A stretch of 6,922 nt of DNA, from the NCBI GenBank assembly GCA_022567775.1, contig JADFGH010000118.1:1-6922 (forward strand), given 5' to 3'. The DNA is from Pseudomonadota bacterium. GTDB lineage: Bacteria; Pseudomonadota; Gammaproteobacteria; Steroidobacterales; Woeseiaceae. The position numbers were made by a program, and so were the translations under genes. The notes beneath the pieces are model-generated. The model saw nothing but the letters and a program-made list of their open reading frames with translations. It was not told the origin of the DNA and did no database searches. Positions 1-6,866 of the stretch are shown piece by piece. Each line of letters opens with the position of its first letter. Positions within the stretch are counted from its first letter, which is position 1.

Positions 1-1
1 T

Positions 2-469
2 TTAGAAAATACTTGTACTTTTGATTGCACTAAGTTAACTTGCAGAACTAATCAAGTTTGTGATTCAAAATTAGAAAGATGTGTTTGCCCTCAAAGTTAT
101 AGGTTCTGTGATAACCAGGCTAAGTGTATTCCTGAGGATCATTGTTGTTCTAGATTTGATTGCGGTATTGATGAGAAGTGTATTAAGACTGTTAATTCTG
201 CTGAACTTTGTTTAGAAGGGGATGGCAGGGCTTGTAAATTATTCGACACCACCAGAGATAAAGTTTTAAATCTAAATAACAAGGAGTTTAGAATTAAATT
301 AGAAAATTTCGAGTACACAAATAAAGTAAGTGTTTTAGTTAATGAAAATAAGTATGAATTGATTTCTGATAGTGGGACTAATTTGGGTGATGGTTTTATT
401 CTTAAGATTAAGAAGATAAGGGAAACAGGAGGGTCCTGTATAGATTTTGATTTGGATAAAAATGACTAA
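2..469 (+). CDS. Cysteine-rich protein, C-terminal part (5' end outside window)
   Basis: The frame is open from the window edge to TAA at 467-469 and gives 155 residues with no start codon needed, so the gene begins upstream. Residues 1-80 hold 14 cysteines (5, 9, 14, 20, 27, 29, 36, 42, 48, 49, 54, 60, 70, 78), including a CxC (27-29) and a CC pair (48-49); a 15th is at 146. Such spacing suggests a disulfide-rich extracellular segment. Residues 95-151 look beta-rich, with a pattern (VNENKYELISDSG, then LGDGFILKIKKI) like short surface-protein domains I associate with DPANN archaea; this is recall, not a search. Codons are AT-rich with AGA/AGG arginine, unlike everything after about 800. The last 8 bases overlap the next start, so the two genes were probably co-transcribed. 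Function unknown. The frame is well supported; the taxon is not. Confidence 0.7.
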   Translation, partial: LENTCTFDCTKLTCRTNQVCDSKLERCVCPQSYRFCDNQAKCIPEDHCCSRFDCGIDEKCIKTVNSAELCLEGDGRACKLFDTTRDKVLNLNNKEFRIKLENFEYTNKVSVLVNENKYELISDSGTNLGDGFILKIKKIRETGGSCIDFDLDKND

Positions 470-800
470 ATTAACTGTTTGTGGTTTAATGGATAATGAT
501 GAAGCCCATATTGAGAGATTTTTCCATTCTTTAAGAAATGTGGTTGATGAAGTAATTCTAGGAGATTTAGGTTGCACTGATAAAACTACTGAAATTGCAA
601 AGAGATTTAATGCTAAAATTATAACAATTCCTAAAGATGCAGATTTTTCTCAGGCTAGAAATTTATTATTAGAAAAAGCAACTAGCGATTGGATTTTAAT
701 TCTTGATGCTGATGAGATTATTCATAATTTTGATTTGCAGCCAACAGATTCCAAAAAATATCGATTGATGTTTATGGTGAATATGTTTCATTTAACATCC
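462..800 (+). other. Glycosyltransferase family 2 fragment (5' part of the chimeric ORF)
   Basis: This is the AT-rich part of the 462-2138 frame, listed apart because it probably belongs to a different genome. It begins MTKLTVCGLMDND and has the GT2 pattern: an N-terminal beta strand followed by an acidic loop, DLGCTDKTTEIAKRF (35-49, usually D-x-G-S-T-D-x-T), FSQARNLLLEKA (62-73) and the nucleotide-sugar and metal-binding DADE (82-85). GT2 enzymes transfer a sugar from a nucleotide-sugar donor; the acceptor-binding half, normally well over 100 further residues, is absent. ATG 462 lies inside the end of the preceding gene (8-base overlap); only a weak GGA lies upstream, so translation may be coupled to the upstream gene. 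Sugar and acceptor cannot be told. Confidence 0.7.
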
Positions 801-2138
801 GATGAAATCAGGAACGTTTTCTCGGATGTTCAGGATGTACTCGCACAGAAAGCGGCCGCGACGCCACCGGGAGAGTGGGTGCGAGGCTTCATGTACGACG
901 ATACCAAGTTCGAGGAGGAACGTGCCCTCAATCTCAGGGATCTCGACGATGCCGTGCCGAATCATCCGGTGTACGTTGCGCACCGCGGTGGACACACGAT
1001 CGTTGTCAACTCGAAGGCGTTTGAAGTTGCCGGTATCGACAGGGATACGCCTGACCCTGTGGGTGGCAAGTTTTATCGTGAAGATGGCGAATTCACCGGC
1101 AAAGTCGCAGAGTACGCCACTCGTCCATTTCGTCTTCTGGCAATCCCGCAAGTCGATCGCGCTCAGCTAATGCAAAGCGCGATTCTTTCATCCAAGGCGA
1201 TGGCTGCCGCCGGCCTGACATCGACAACAGACGCCGGGTGCAATCGGGACCGCTTTGTCGCCTACAACGATGCCCGTGACGCGGGCGAGCTGGCATTCCG
1301 AATATCTGTAATGCCGCGTGGTGGCGAATTCTATGATGGCCTCAAGAAGGCCGGAGTTTCGTCCGGATTTGGTGACGACATGATAAGGATCGGCGCCGCT
1401 AAATTCGGCGCGGACGGTTCCGCATCAGAACGCACGATGTATATGAGTACACCGTACGAGGGCACTGACGACCACGGCATACTGACGATGACGCAGGAGC
1501 AGATTGACGATGCAGTGGACGATGCCGTCGCGCACGGTTTCCGGGTGGGAATTCACGCCAACGGCGACTGGACCATCGACATGGTTCTCAAGGCCTACGA
1601 AAGAGTGCTCAAAAATCACCAGGGACCGAATCCGCGGCATCGAATCGAACATTGCTCATTGATCAACGACTCGCTGCTGGCGCGCATCAAGGCAGCCGGT
1701 GTCGTGCCGACGCCGTTCTATACCTACGCGCATTATCACGGCAACAAGTGGGTCGACTATGGCGAAGAGAAGATGGAATCGATGTTTGCGCATCGCAGCT
1801 TCCTGGATGCCGGCATCCCGGTGGCGCCGGCATCCGATTACGGCCCGGGGCCCTACGAACCGATGATGGCGATCCAGAGCATGGTGACCCGCAAAGACAT
1901 GCGCGGACGAGTCTGGGGGCCGAGCCAGCGCATCTCCGTTACCGAAGCGATGCGTATCTGCACGATGCATGGAGCTTATGCCTCGTTTGAAGAGAACATC
2001 AAGGGCTCGCTGGAAGCCGGCAAGCTGGCCGACTTCGTCATCCTCGAGCAGGACCCGCACGAAGTTGATCCGGATACCATCAAGGAAATCAGGATCATAC
2101 AGACAGTCATGGGCGGCCTGACGACCTACGAGGCCTGA
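462..2138 (+). CDS. Chimeric ORF: glycosyltransferase family 2 N-terminus joined to YtcJ-like amidohydrolase
   Basis: One open frame of 558 residues from ATG 462; a TTG at 447 would add five residues but has no better ribosome site. Residues 1 to about 112 look like a GT2 glycosyltransferase. Residues about 120-558 look like an amidohydrolase of the YtcJ type (Amidohydro_3): TPPGEWVRGF at 134-143, GHTIVVNS at 177-184, K314 in GAAKFGADG, metal-ligand-type H365 (GIHANGD) and H397 (RIEHCS), D459 (ASDYGPGP), and a C-terminal GSLEAGKLADFVIL that closes the beta-sandwich. Family members are usually about 530-560 residues; roughly 100-120 N-terminal residues are missing, including the first-strand HxH metal motif, so this product should be inactive as a hydrolase. 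The total length looks normal only because the foreign front replaces the lost part. Substrate of the original enzyme unknown. Base composition switches near 800, so the fusion is probably artificial. Confidence 0.8.
   Translation: MTKLTVCGLMDNDEAHIERFFHSLRNVVDEVILGDLGCTDKTTEIAKRFNAKIITIPKDADFSQARNLLLEKATSDWILILDADEIIHNFDLQPTDSKKYRLMFMVNMFHLTSDEIRNVFSDVQDVLAQKAAATPPGEWVRGFMYDDTKFEEERALNLRDLDDAVPNHPVYVAHRGGHTIVVNSKAFEVAGIDRDTPDPVGGKFYREDGEFTGKVAEYATRPFRLLAIPQVDRAQLMQSAILSSKAMAAAGLTSTTDAGCNRDRFVAYNDARDAGELAFRISVMPRGGEFYDGLKKAGVSSGFGDDMIRIGAAKFGADGSASERTMYMSTPYEGTDDHGILTMTQEQIDDAVDDAVAHGFRVGIHANGDWTIDMVLKAYERVLKNHQGPNPRHRIEHCSLINDSLLARIKAAGVVPTPFYTYAHYHGNKWVDYGEEKMESMFAHRSFLDAGIPVAPASDYGPGPYEPMMAIQSMVTRKDMRGRVWGPSQRISVTEAMRICTMHGAYASFEENIKGSLEAGKLADFVILEQDPHEVDPDTIKEIRIIQTVMGGLTTYEA
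790..825. other. Probable chimeric junction between two genomes
   Basis: Composition, codon use and protein family all change within this interval. Upstream codons are AT-rich (TTT, TTA, AAA, AGA); downstream ones are GC-rich (GCG, GCC, CGC). The last residues that could belong to the glycosyltransferase are about MVNMFHL (up to 797); the amidohydrolase is recognisable by SDVQDVLAQKAAATPPGEW, from about 822. No target-site duplication, integrase, transposon end or tRNA is visible here. The reading frame is kept through the joint, which happens by chance one time in three. The exact base cannot be set from this sequence alone. Confidence 0.75.
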
Positions 2139-2152
2139 TTTGCAACCATCGC

Positions 2153-2182
2153 GTAACCTTTTCGGTTGACGGGCCCTATAAG
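2153..2182 (+). promoter_or_regulatory. Weak candidate promoter upstream of the secreted-protein gene
   Basis: In the 75-base gap after the amidohydrolase, TATAAG at 2177-2182 matches five of six bases of a sigma-70 -10 box and would give a leader of about 25 bases. The sequence 16-18 bases upstream (GTAACC/TAACCT) is a poor -35. A TTGACG at 2166-2171 is a better -35 but has no good -10 at 16-18 bases. I see no ECF-type pair with proper spacing, so autoregulation by the downstream sigma factor is not supported here. Confidence 0.2.
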
Positions 2183-2213
2183 TCTGTAAATCACTAATTC
2201 CTGAGGATTTACA

Positions 2214-3149
2214 ATGTTGGCAACGCGACTATTCCTGTTCCTGCTGCTTTTCGGCTTGCCGTTGCATGGTGGCGCTGCGGTGTCCGCCGATGACCTGCCG
2301 GGCGATACGGTCTGGTATCTGTACGCCGATCTCGATTTGATGAGAACCGCTGAATCCGGCAAGGGTTTTTCCGAGTGGTTCGACGCCGAAATTGCCGCCG
2401 ATATACACGAGGAAACCGGCATCGATCTGAGTTCTGAAGTGGATTCGATAACCGCGTATTCGGATGCCAGCAACGGCACCGTCATTCTGATCGATGGTCC
2501 GGTAACCAAAGAGACGCAGGACAAGTTACTTGCGCTCGCCGCAATGCGAGGCTATGTCGATACCCGCGAATATGACGGCAAAACCTATTATTTTGTGGGC
2601 GACGAGGATGATTCCGGCGGCAGCGGTCGCGACCCGTTCGACGATCTCGGGGATTCGACGTATTTCAGCTTCGGCATCGCCAACAAGGCAATCATTGCCT
2701 CGAGTGAGAATCAGCTGAAGGCGATGCTCGACAACGGCGGCAGGATTGTCGGCAGCCGGAGCCATGACGGGGCGCTATTCGTGTTGACTGCCGACATGAG
2801 TTTCGTGCAGGCCGGCCTGCGCACCAACAGCCTGGCAGACGAAGACGAGGATGATGACGATGGCTGGGGATCGAATATCCTGAGGAACACCGAACAGGCG
2901 GCGATATTGATTGCAGAACGCTCCGGACAGATCGCTATCGAGGCACAGCTAAAGTCAAAGGACCCGAAAATTGCCGCCTCGATTGGTGGCATCATCAACG
3001 GCCTGATCAGCCTGCAGGCATTCAACTCGGAACTCGGGCCCGAAGTGCAAAGTCTGATTGAGAACACCAGGGTCGAGGTGAACGGAAATGTCCTGACGAT
3101 CAATACGGTAATTGATCCGGCTCTGGTCGCCGAGATGTTGAACGACTGA
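2214..3149 (+). CDS. Secreted (periplasmic) protein of unknown function
   Basis: A 311-residue protein that I do not recognise as a characterised family. Residues 1-25 are a clear Sec signal peptide: R5, a leucine/phenylalanine core at 6-15, and a likely cut after AVSA (22-25). There is no lipobox cysteine and no later membrane span, so the mature protein should be soluble in the periplasm. It is acidic, with two low-complexity acidic loops (DEDD at 130-133 and the run at 209-216), and has repeated strand-helix units such as SDASNGTVILIDG (83-95), KTYYFVGD (123-130) and GALFVLTADM (186-195). This resembles bacterial DUF3352-like secreted proteins in general style only. ATG 2214 is set by a Shine-Dalgarno GAGG at 2204-2207 or adjacent bases. 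Only 39 bases separate it from the sigma factor gene, so it may share that transcript and could be an input or target of that system; this is inference. Confidence 0.8.
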   Translation: MLATRLFLFLLLFGLPLHGGAAVSADDLPGDTVWYLYADLDLMRTAESGKGFSEWFDAEIAADIHEETGIDLSSEVDSITAYSDASNGTVILIDGPVTKETQDKLLALAAMRGYVDTREYDGKTYYFVGDEDDSGGSGRDPFDDLGDSTYFSFGIANKAIIASSENQLKAMLDNGGRIVGSRSHDGALFVLTADMSFVQAGLRTNSLADEDEDDDDGWGSNILRNTEQAAILIAERSGQIAIEAQLKSKDPKIAASIGGIINGLISLQAFNSELGPEVQSLIENTRVEVNGNVLTINTVIDPALVAEMLND

Positions 3150-3188
3150 GCGTGGCTGGTCCGTGCAGGGTGGGGGCTGGGAAAGAGA

Positions 3189-3749
3189 GTGATAAGCGAT
3201 GAGCAACTTGTCGAGGAATCGCTGGCCGGATCTGCGCTGGCGTTCAGCGACCTGGTTGAACGGTACCAGGAGCGCCTGCTGCGGTACTTGCTCACGCGGT
3301 CCGGGAATCGCGCGGATGCGGAGGATGCGGTTCAGGACACTTTCATCAGTGCGTATCGCTATCTGTACAGCTATAACCCGCGCTGGCGATTCAGCACCTG
3401 GATTTACAGGATCGCGATCCGCAATGCGGCGCGCCAGCCGCAGGGAGAGATTCGGGACGTCGATGTCATCGCTGATGAGAATGCGCCCGACCCGCTCGAG
3501 GAGTGCATTGTCGCCTGCGAACGGGAGAACGTATGGCTGACCGCAAAGCGCCTCCTCAATCAGGATGCATATGCGGCGATGTGGCTGAGGTACGTGGAGG
3601 ACATGTCGATTAAAGAGATTGCAAGGGCACTGGACAAGACGCAGTCGTGGACCAAAGTGACCCTGTTGAGAGGCCGTCGCAGCTTAAGCGCAGAGCTCGC
3701 AGAGGGCGCATCGGGAGCGGCCGGGAGGCAAATTTATGGACGAATTTGA
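3189..3749 (+). CDS. RNA polymerase sigma factor, ECF (sigma-70 family) type
   Basis: The 186-residue product has the two-domain layout of extracytoplasmic-function sigma factors. Region 2 spans about 15-83: AFSDLVERYQERLLRYL, then the core-binding DAEDAVQDTFISAYR (43-57) and the -10-recognising RFSTWIYRIAIRNAAR (67-82). Region 4 spans about 112-166, with the -35-binding helix-turn-helix MSIKEIARALDKTQSWTKVTLLRGRRSL (139-166; read as two segments). The linker is short, and region 3 is absent, as expected. It directs RNA polymerase to a small regulon. The start is GTG 3189, preceded by a purine tract GGGAAAGAGA (3179-3188); the opening ISDEQLVEESLAGSALAF aligns with normal family starts and no in-frame ATG is nearby. 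Its end overlaps the next gene by 14 bases, typical of a sigma factor with its cognate regulator. The inducing signal is unknown. Confidence 0.92.
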   Translation: MISDEQLVEESLAGSALAFSDLVERYQERLLRYLLTRSGNRADAEDAVQDTFISAYRYLYSYNPRWRFSTWIYRIAIRNAARQPQGEIRDVDVIADENAPDPLEECIVACERENVWLTAKRLLNQDAYAAMWLRYVEDMSIKEIARALDKTQSWTKVTLLRGRRSLSAELAEGASGAAGRQIYGRI

Positions 3750-4158
3750 GCACAGACTGAAACTTGATGCGCAAGCTATCCGCGCCGGGATTTCGCCCGA
3801 GCTACGGTCGCGGATCGATGCCTCGCTGCGGGCGACAGAGCAGATCCGGCCGGTCCCGGAATCCCCTGCCCCGGGCATGAATCTCTGGTGGGCCAGCAGC
3901 CTGACCGGGCTGGCTGCGGCCGTCATTGTGATTGTCCTGATTAACTGGAATGGACCGTCTACAGTACCGGCGCCGCTTGAGCAGGTAGCTGATCGCACCG
4001 TGCCGGTCGCTGTCGATGAGCTTCAGGGCCTCTATCCACCGTGGTTGATCAAGACCGCCGATTTCGCAAGTCCGCTTGAGGAGGAACTCGCCAGGCTGCA
4101 GGCTGACATCGAAAGGGCCCGGGAAAACGTCAAAAAGGACATCGATTTCACTTTCTGA
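3736..4158 (+). CDS. Single-span membrane protein, probable anti-sigma partner
   Basis: A 140-residue protein starting 14 bases before the sigma factor stop, with a strong Shine-Dalgarno GGGAGG at 3723-3728. Residues 1-48 are a charged, probably cytoplasmic region. Residues about 50-70 form one membrane span (WWASSLTGLAAAVIVIVLIN), placing the rest in the periplasm. The tail 113-135 is a charged helix (SPLEEELARLQADIERAREN), likely a coiled coil, ending DIDFTF. Position, overlap and topology suggest a membrane anti-sigma factor that holds the sigma factor inactive. It lacks the HxxxCxxC zinc motif of ZAS anti-sigma factors, and has no cysteine at all, so the binding mode would differ. I recall similar sigma-linked proteins with this kind of tail in Gammaproteobacteria but cannot verify that. 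Alternative: a membrane protein merely co-expressed with the sigma factor. Confidence 0.75.
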   Translation: MDEFEHRLKLDAQAIRAGISPELRSRIDASLRATEQIRPVPESPAPGMNLWWASSLTGLAAAVIVIVLINWNGPSTVPAPLEQVADRTVPVAVDELQGLYPPWLIKTADFASPLEEELARLQADIERARENVKKDIDFTF

Positions 4159-4232
4159 ACCGCTGTGAATTGTCTCGGCATCTGTAACCGGGACAGGTCA
4201 CTAATAATGCCGGTGCAAAAATCGTTTAGACT

Positions 4233-4259
4233 AAAGGGGCCGTGATCGGCTCCTTTTTT
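4233..4259 (+). terminator. Intrinsic (Rho-independent) terminator
   Basis: The stem GGGGCCG (4236-4242) pairs with CGGCTCC (4247-4253), seven pairs including one G-U, around a TGAT loop, followed by six T (4254-4259). AAA at 4233-4235 can extend the stem into the T run. It lies 74 bases after the membrane-protein stop and 32 bases before the transporter ATG. It most likely ends the secreted protein/sigma/membrane-protein transcript. Since little room remains for a promoter after it, it could also lie within the transporter leader. Confidence 0.85.
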
Positions 4260-4291
4260 GTCTCAATAATCAGAACATAAAGGCAATCGCC

Positions 4292-5515
4292 ATGCAGACG
4301 CTCATGAGTATCGCAGGAATGTTCGTTCTTCTGGCCATCGCATACTTGCTGTCCACCGATCGCAAGGCGATCAATCGACGTACGATCATGACGGCTTTTG
4401 CGGTGCAGATCGGAATCGCCGGACTGATCATGTTTGTACCGCAAGGCAGCGGTTTTCTCGATGTAGTCGTCCGCGGTGTGCAGCACGTCATCGATTTCGG
4501 CAACGATGGTATCGACTTCGTGTTCGGCGCAAACACCAGGCGGACTCTCGGTTTCACGATTGCACTCAATGTCCTCCCCGTTATCGTATTTTTCTCAGCC
4601 TTGATGTCCGTTCTGTATTACTTCGGGGTCATGCAATGGGTAATTTCGATCGTCGGTGGCTGGCTGCACAAGTTGCTGAAGACCAGCCATACGGAATCGA
4701 TGTCCGCGGTATCCAACATATTTGTCGGGCACACTGAAGCGCCACTGGTGGTGCGGCCTTACCTGGCTAACATGACCCAATCGGAATTGTTTGCGGTCAT
4801 GACCGGTGGTTGCGCCACGATTGCCGGTGCGGTCATGGCTGCGTATGCCACGATGGGCGTGGATCTCAAATACCTGATCACCGCCAGTTTCATGGCGGCG
4901 CCTGGCGGGCTTTTGATGGCGAAGATGCTCATGCCGGAGACCGAGCACCGGGACGTGCAGTTCGATCCCGGTGAAACCGGCGGCATCGAAAAACCCGTCA
5001 ATATTTTCGATGCCATTGGCAGTGGTGCAGCAACCGGCCTGACGCTTGCGCTCAATGTAGGCGCCATGTTGCTGGCGTTTGTTGCAATGATCGGACTGGT
5101 GAACGGCATCCTGGGCGGCATCGGCGGCTGGTTTGGCGTCGAAGACCTGACGATGCAGGGCATCCTCGGCGTGGCCTTCGCACCGATTGCGTTTGTCATC
5201 GGCGTGCCCTGGGATGAGGCATTGCAGGCAGGCAGCCTGATCGGGCAAAAGATTGTGGTCACCGAGTTTTATGCGTACATCAGCTTTGTCGAAATCAAGG
5301 AGACGCTCAGCCCGCACACGCAGGTCATTGTTACGTTCGCGCTTTGCGGCTTCGCCAATTTCACCTCGATAGCGATCTTGCTTGGCGGGCTTGGCAGCAT
5401 CGTGCCGAGCCGCAGAAAAGACGTGGCAAGGCTTGGTCTCAGGGCGGTAATCGGCGGTACACTGGCAAACCTGATGAGTGCGGCTCTGGCCGGGCTGTTC
5501 TTTTCCCTCCAGTAG
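4292..5515 (+). CDS. Concentrative nucleoside transporter (CNT/NupC family)
   Basis: A 407-residue, strongly hydrophobic inner-membrane protein of normal bacterial CNT length. It should import nucleosides with Na+ or H+. Family landmarks in order: N-terminal spans (5-21, 33-49), [19 protein letters not shown] (86-104), the first substrate hairpin [18 protein letters not shown] (141-158), [16 protein letters not shown] (175-190), [11 protein letters not shown] (322-332) and [19 protein letters not shown] (350-368). Compared from memory with the Vibrio cholerae CNT, the ribose-contacting residues are present (E325, N356, S359), as are T148 and E149 of the base site, but the usual Gln before them is His147. 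ATG 4292 follows AAGG at 4280-4283. The stop lies 14 bases before deoB, so the two are almost surely co-transcribed, which supports a nucleoside substrate. Exact specificity (purine or pyrimidine) is not readable. Confidence 0.93.
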   Translation: MQTLMSIAGMFVLLAIAYLLSTDRKAINRRTIMTAFAVQIGIAGLIMFVPQGSGFLDVVVRGVQHVIDFGNDGIDFVFGANTRRTLGFTIALNVLPVIVFFSALMSVLYYFGVMQWVISIVGGWLHKLLKTSHTESMSAVSNIFVGHTEAPLVVRPYLANMTQSELFAVMTGGCATIAGAVMAAYATMGVDLKYLITASFMAAPGGLLMAKMLMPETEHRDVQFDPGETGGIEKPVNIFDAIGSGAATGLTLALNVGAMLLAFVAMIGLVNGILGGIGGWFGVEDLTMQGILGVAFAPIAFVIGVPWDEALQAGSLIGQKIVVTEFYAYISFVEIKETLSPHTQVIVTFALCGFANFTSIAILLGGLGSIVPSRRKDVARLGLRAVIGGTLANLMSAALAGLFFSLQ

Positions 5516-5529
5516 ACAAGGCTTCAACA

Positions 5530-6732
5530 ATGGGCAGAGCAATCATCCTCGTGATGGACTCCTTCGGCATCGGCGCGACTGCCGATGCAGAACGCTTTGG
5601 CGATGTCGGTGCTAACACGCTTGGAAGCATTGCCAGGGAGCGCAGCGCGAGTGCTGCCGGGCCTCTCAAGCTACCGAACCTGACGCGCCTGGGGCTGATG
5701 CATGCGGCACAAGAAAGTGCCGGTGAATTTCCGGCGGGCGCAGAGACGGATGCGAAAGTCATTGGCGCCTACGGTTTCGCCAGCGAACTCAGCACCGGCA
5801 AGGATACGCCGAGCGGTCACTGGGAGATCGCGGGTGTGCCGGTGTTGTTTGACTGGGGATATTTCACCGCTAAGACGGACACGTTTCCGCCCGAGCTCCT
5901 CGAAAAACTGATCGAACGCGCCGATCTTCCCGGTGTGCTGGGCAATTGCCATTCATCGGGAACAACCATCATTGCCGAGCTTGGTGAGGAACACATGGCA
6001 AGCGGCAAGCCGATCGTTTACACGTCCGCTGACAGTGTTTTCCAGATTGCCTGCCATGAAGAGTCGTTCGGGCTGCAGCGGCTGTACGATCTTTGCGACA
6101 TCGCCCGCGAACTGGTCGACGAGTACAAGATAGGCCGCGTCATCGCAAGGCCTTTCATTGGGTCGAACAGTGGTGACTTCGTGCGCACCGGGAATCGCAG
6201 GGATCTTACCGATCCGCCGCCCTCGCCGACGCTGCTCGACAAACTGGTTGCCAGTGGCGGTGAAGTAATCAGCGTTGGCAAGATCGCGGACATCTACGCG
6301 CACCGGGGCATCACACAGAAAATCAAGGCGACGGGAAACGCCGCTTTATTCGATGCGACGCTCGAGGCATTGTCGTCGGCGCCTGACCGTTCAATTGTTT
6401 TTACGAACTTCGTCGACTTCGACATGTTGTATGGCCATCGGCGTGATGTCGATGGCTATGCCGAGGCGCTGGAGTATTTCGACAATCGTCTGCCCGAACT
6501 TTACGAACTAATGAACGATGACGATGTGCTGATCATATGCGCGGACCATGGTTGCGACCCGACCTGGCCGGGAACGGATCACACGAGAGAGCACATACCG
6601 GTGCTTGTTTACGGTGCAGGCGTCGTCGCAGGATCGTTGGGCAAGCGGGAGACGTTTGCCGATATCGGCCAGAGCCTTGCCGGATTTTTCGGCCTCGCAC
6701 CATTGGAATACGGGCTCAGCTTCCTGGCCTGA
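5530..6732 (+). CDS. deoB: Phosphopentomutase DeoB
   Basis: A 400-residue cytoplasmic enzyme that interconverts ribose-1-phosphate or deoxyribose-1-phosphate with the 5-phosphate, linking nucleoside phosphorolysis to central metabolism. It belongs to the alkaline phosphatase superfamily and needs two Mn2+ ions. Aligned from memory with the Bacillus cereus enzyme, all key residues are kept: D10 (VMDSFGIG), phosphorylated T93 in [11 protein letters not shown]298 and H303 ([12 protein letters not shown]), D339-H340 (CADHGCDP) and H351 (PGTDHTRE). [20 protein letters not shown] (93-112) is the version I know from E. coli and other proteobacteria, where Bacillus has TMTGHWEIMG. The cap domain lies between about 100 and 290. 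ATG 5530 is chosen over upstream in-frame codons because it starts the conserved GRAIILVMD and has AAGG at 5518-5521. A 14-base gap joins it to the transporter gene. Confidence 0.97.
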   Translation: MGRAIILVMDSFGIGATADAERFGDVGANTLGSIARERSASAAGPLKLPNLTRLGLMHAAQESAGEFPAGAETDAKVIGAYGFASELSTGKDTPSGHWEIAGVPVLFDWGYFTAKTDTFPPELLEKLIERADLPGVLGNCHSSGTTIIAELGEEHMASGKPIVYTSADSVFQIACHEESFGLQRLYDLCDIARELVDEYKIGRVIARPFIGSNSGDFVRTGNRRDLTDPPPSPTLLDKLVASGGEVISVGKIADIYAHRGITQKIKATGNAALFDATLEALSSAPDRSIVFTNFVDFDMLYGHRRDVDGYAEALEYFDNRLPELYELMNDDDVLIICADHGCDPTWPGTDHTREHIPVLVYGAGVVAGSLGKRETFADIGQSLAGFFGLAPLEYGLSFLA

Positions 6733-6747
6733 GCCGTGAGCTCAGCC
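6726..6747 (+). other. Hairpin at the deoB stop codon, without T run
   Basis: CTGAGC (6729-6734) pairs with GCTCAG (6740-6745) around a CGTGA loop; GG/CC (6726-6727 with 6746-6747) extends it past one bulged C. The deoB TGA sits in the left arm. With no T run it is not a classic terminator; it may stabilise the 3' end or help a Rho-type stop, or be chance. No better terminator is visible before the window ends. Confidence 0.3.
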
Positions 6748-6812
6748 CCGCCGTTCAGGCACTGTCCGATTAAGTTGGCATCGACAGGCCGTTTTTGCCG
6801 GGACCAGTCATT

Positions 6813-6835
6813 CAATCGATTGGCAGCGCGCTGCC
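6813..6835. repeat. Two adjoining perfect palindromes upstream of a possible gene start
   Basis: CAATCGATTG (6813-6822) and GGCAGCGCGCTGCC (6822-6835) share one base and are each perfectly self-complementary. They lie in the 134-base stretch between deoB and a candidate start at 6867. They could be an operator or an RNA hairpin; no T run follows. Short GC-rich palindromes also arise by chance. Confidence 0.3.
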
Positions 6836-6866
6836 GCGACGGGCTCGAACCGGCCAGGAGTAGACC

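Noticed and set aside
335..577. Open frame on the minus strand in the AT-rich part (80 codons).
   Set aside because: It lies opposite two better frames with recognisable protein features, has no ribosome site I can see, and its product looks like low-complexity antisense translation.
2155..2167. AACC-TTTTC-GGTT inverted repeat after the amidohydrolase, as a terminator.
   Set aside because: The stem is only four pairs and no T run follows.
2183..4205. TCTGTAA and TCACTAAT occur both before the secreted-protein gene (2183-2198) and before the transporter gene (4181-4205), suggesting a shared operator.
   Set aside because: The spacing between the two words differs (1 base against 10), both are short and AT-rich, and no symmetry supports a binding site.
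5344..5529. Upstream extension of the deoB frame by 62 codons.
   Set aside because: It overlaps the transporter gene in another frame, shows no conserved sequence, and ATG 5530 begins exactly at the conserved DeoB N-terminus with a ribosome site.
4595..5542. Long minus-strand frame (315 codons) opposite the transporter gene.
   Set aside because: Its product is rich in His, Gln and Arg with no recognisable domain, as expected from antisense of a GC-rich gene; the + strand frame is a clear CNT transporter.
6826..6862. On the minus strand GGTTCGAGCC resembles a tRNA T-arm loop.
   Set aside because: The T stem has a mismatch, the 3' side does not end in an acceptor stem plus CCA, and no D arm or anticodon arm can be placed at the proper distances.
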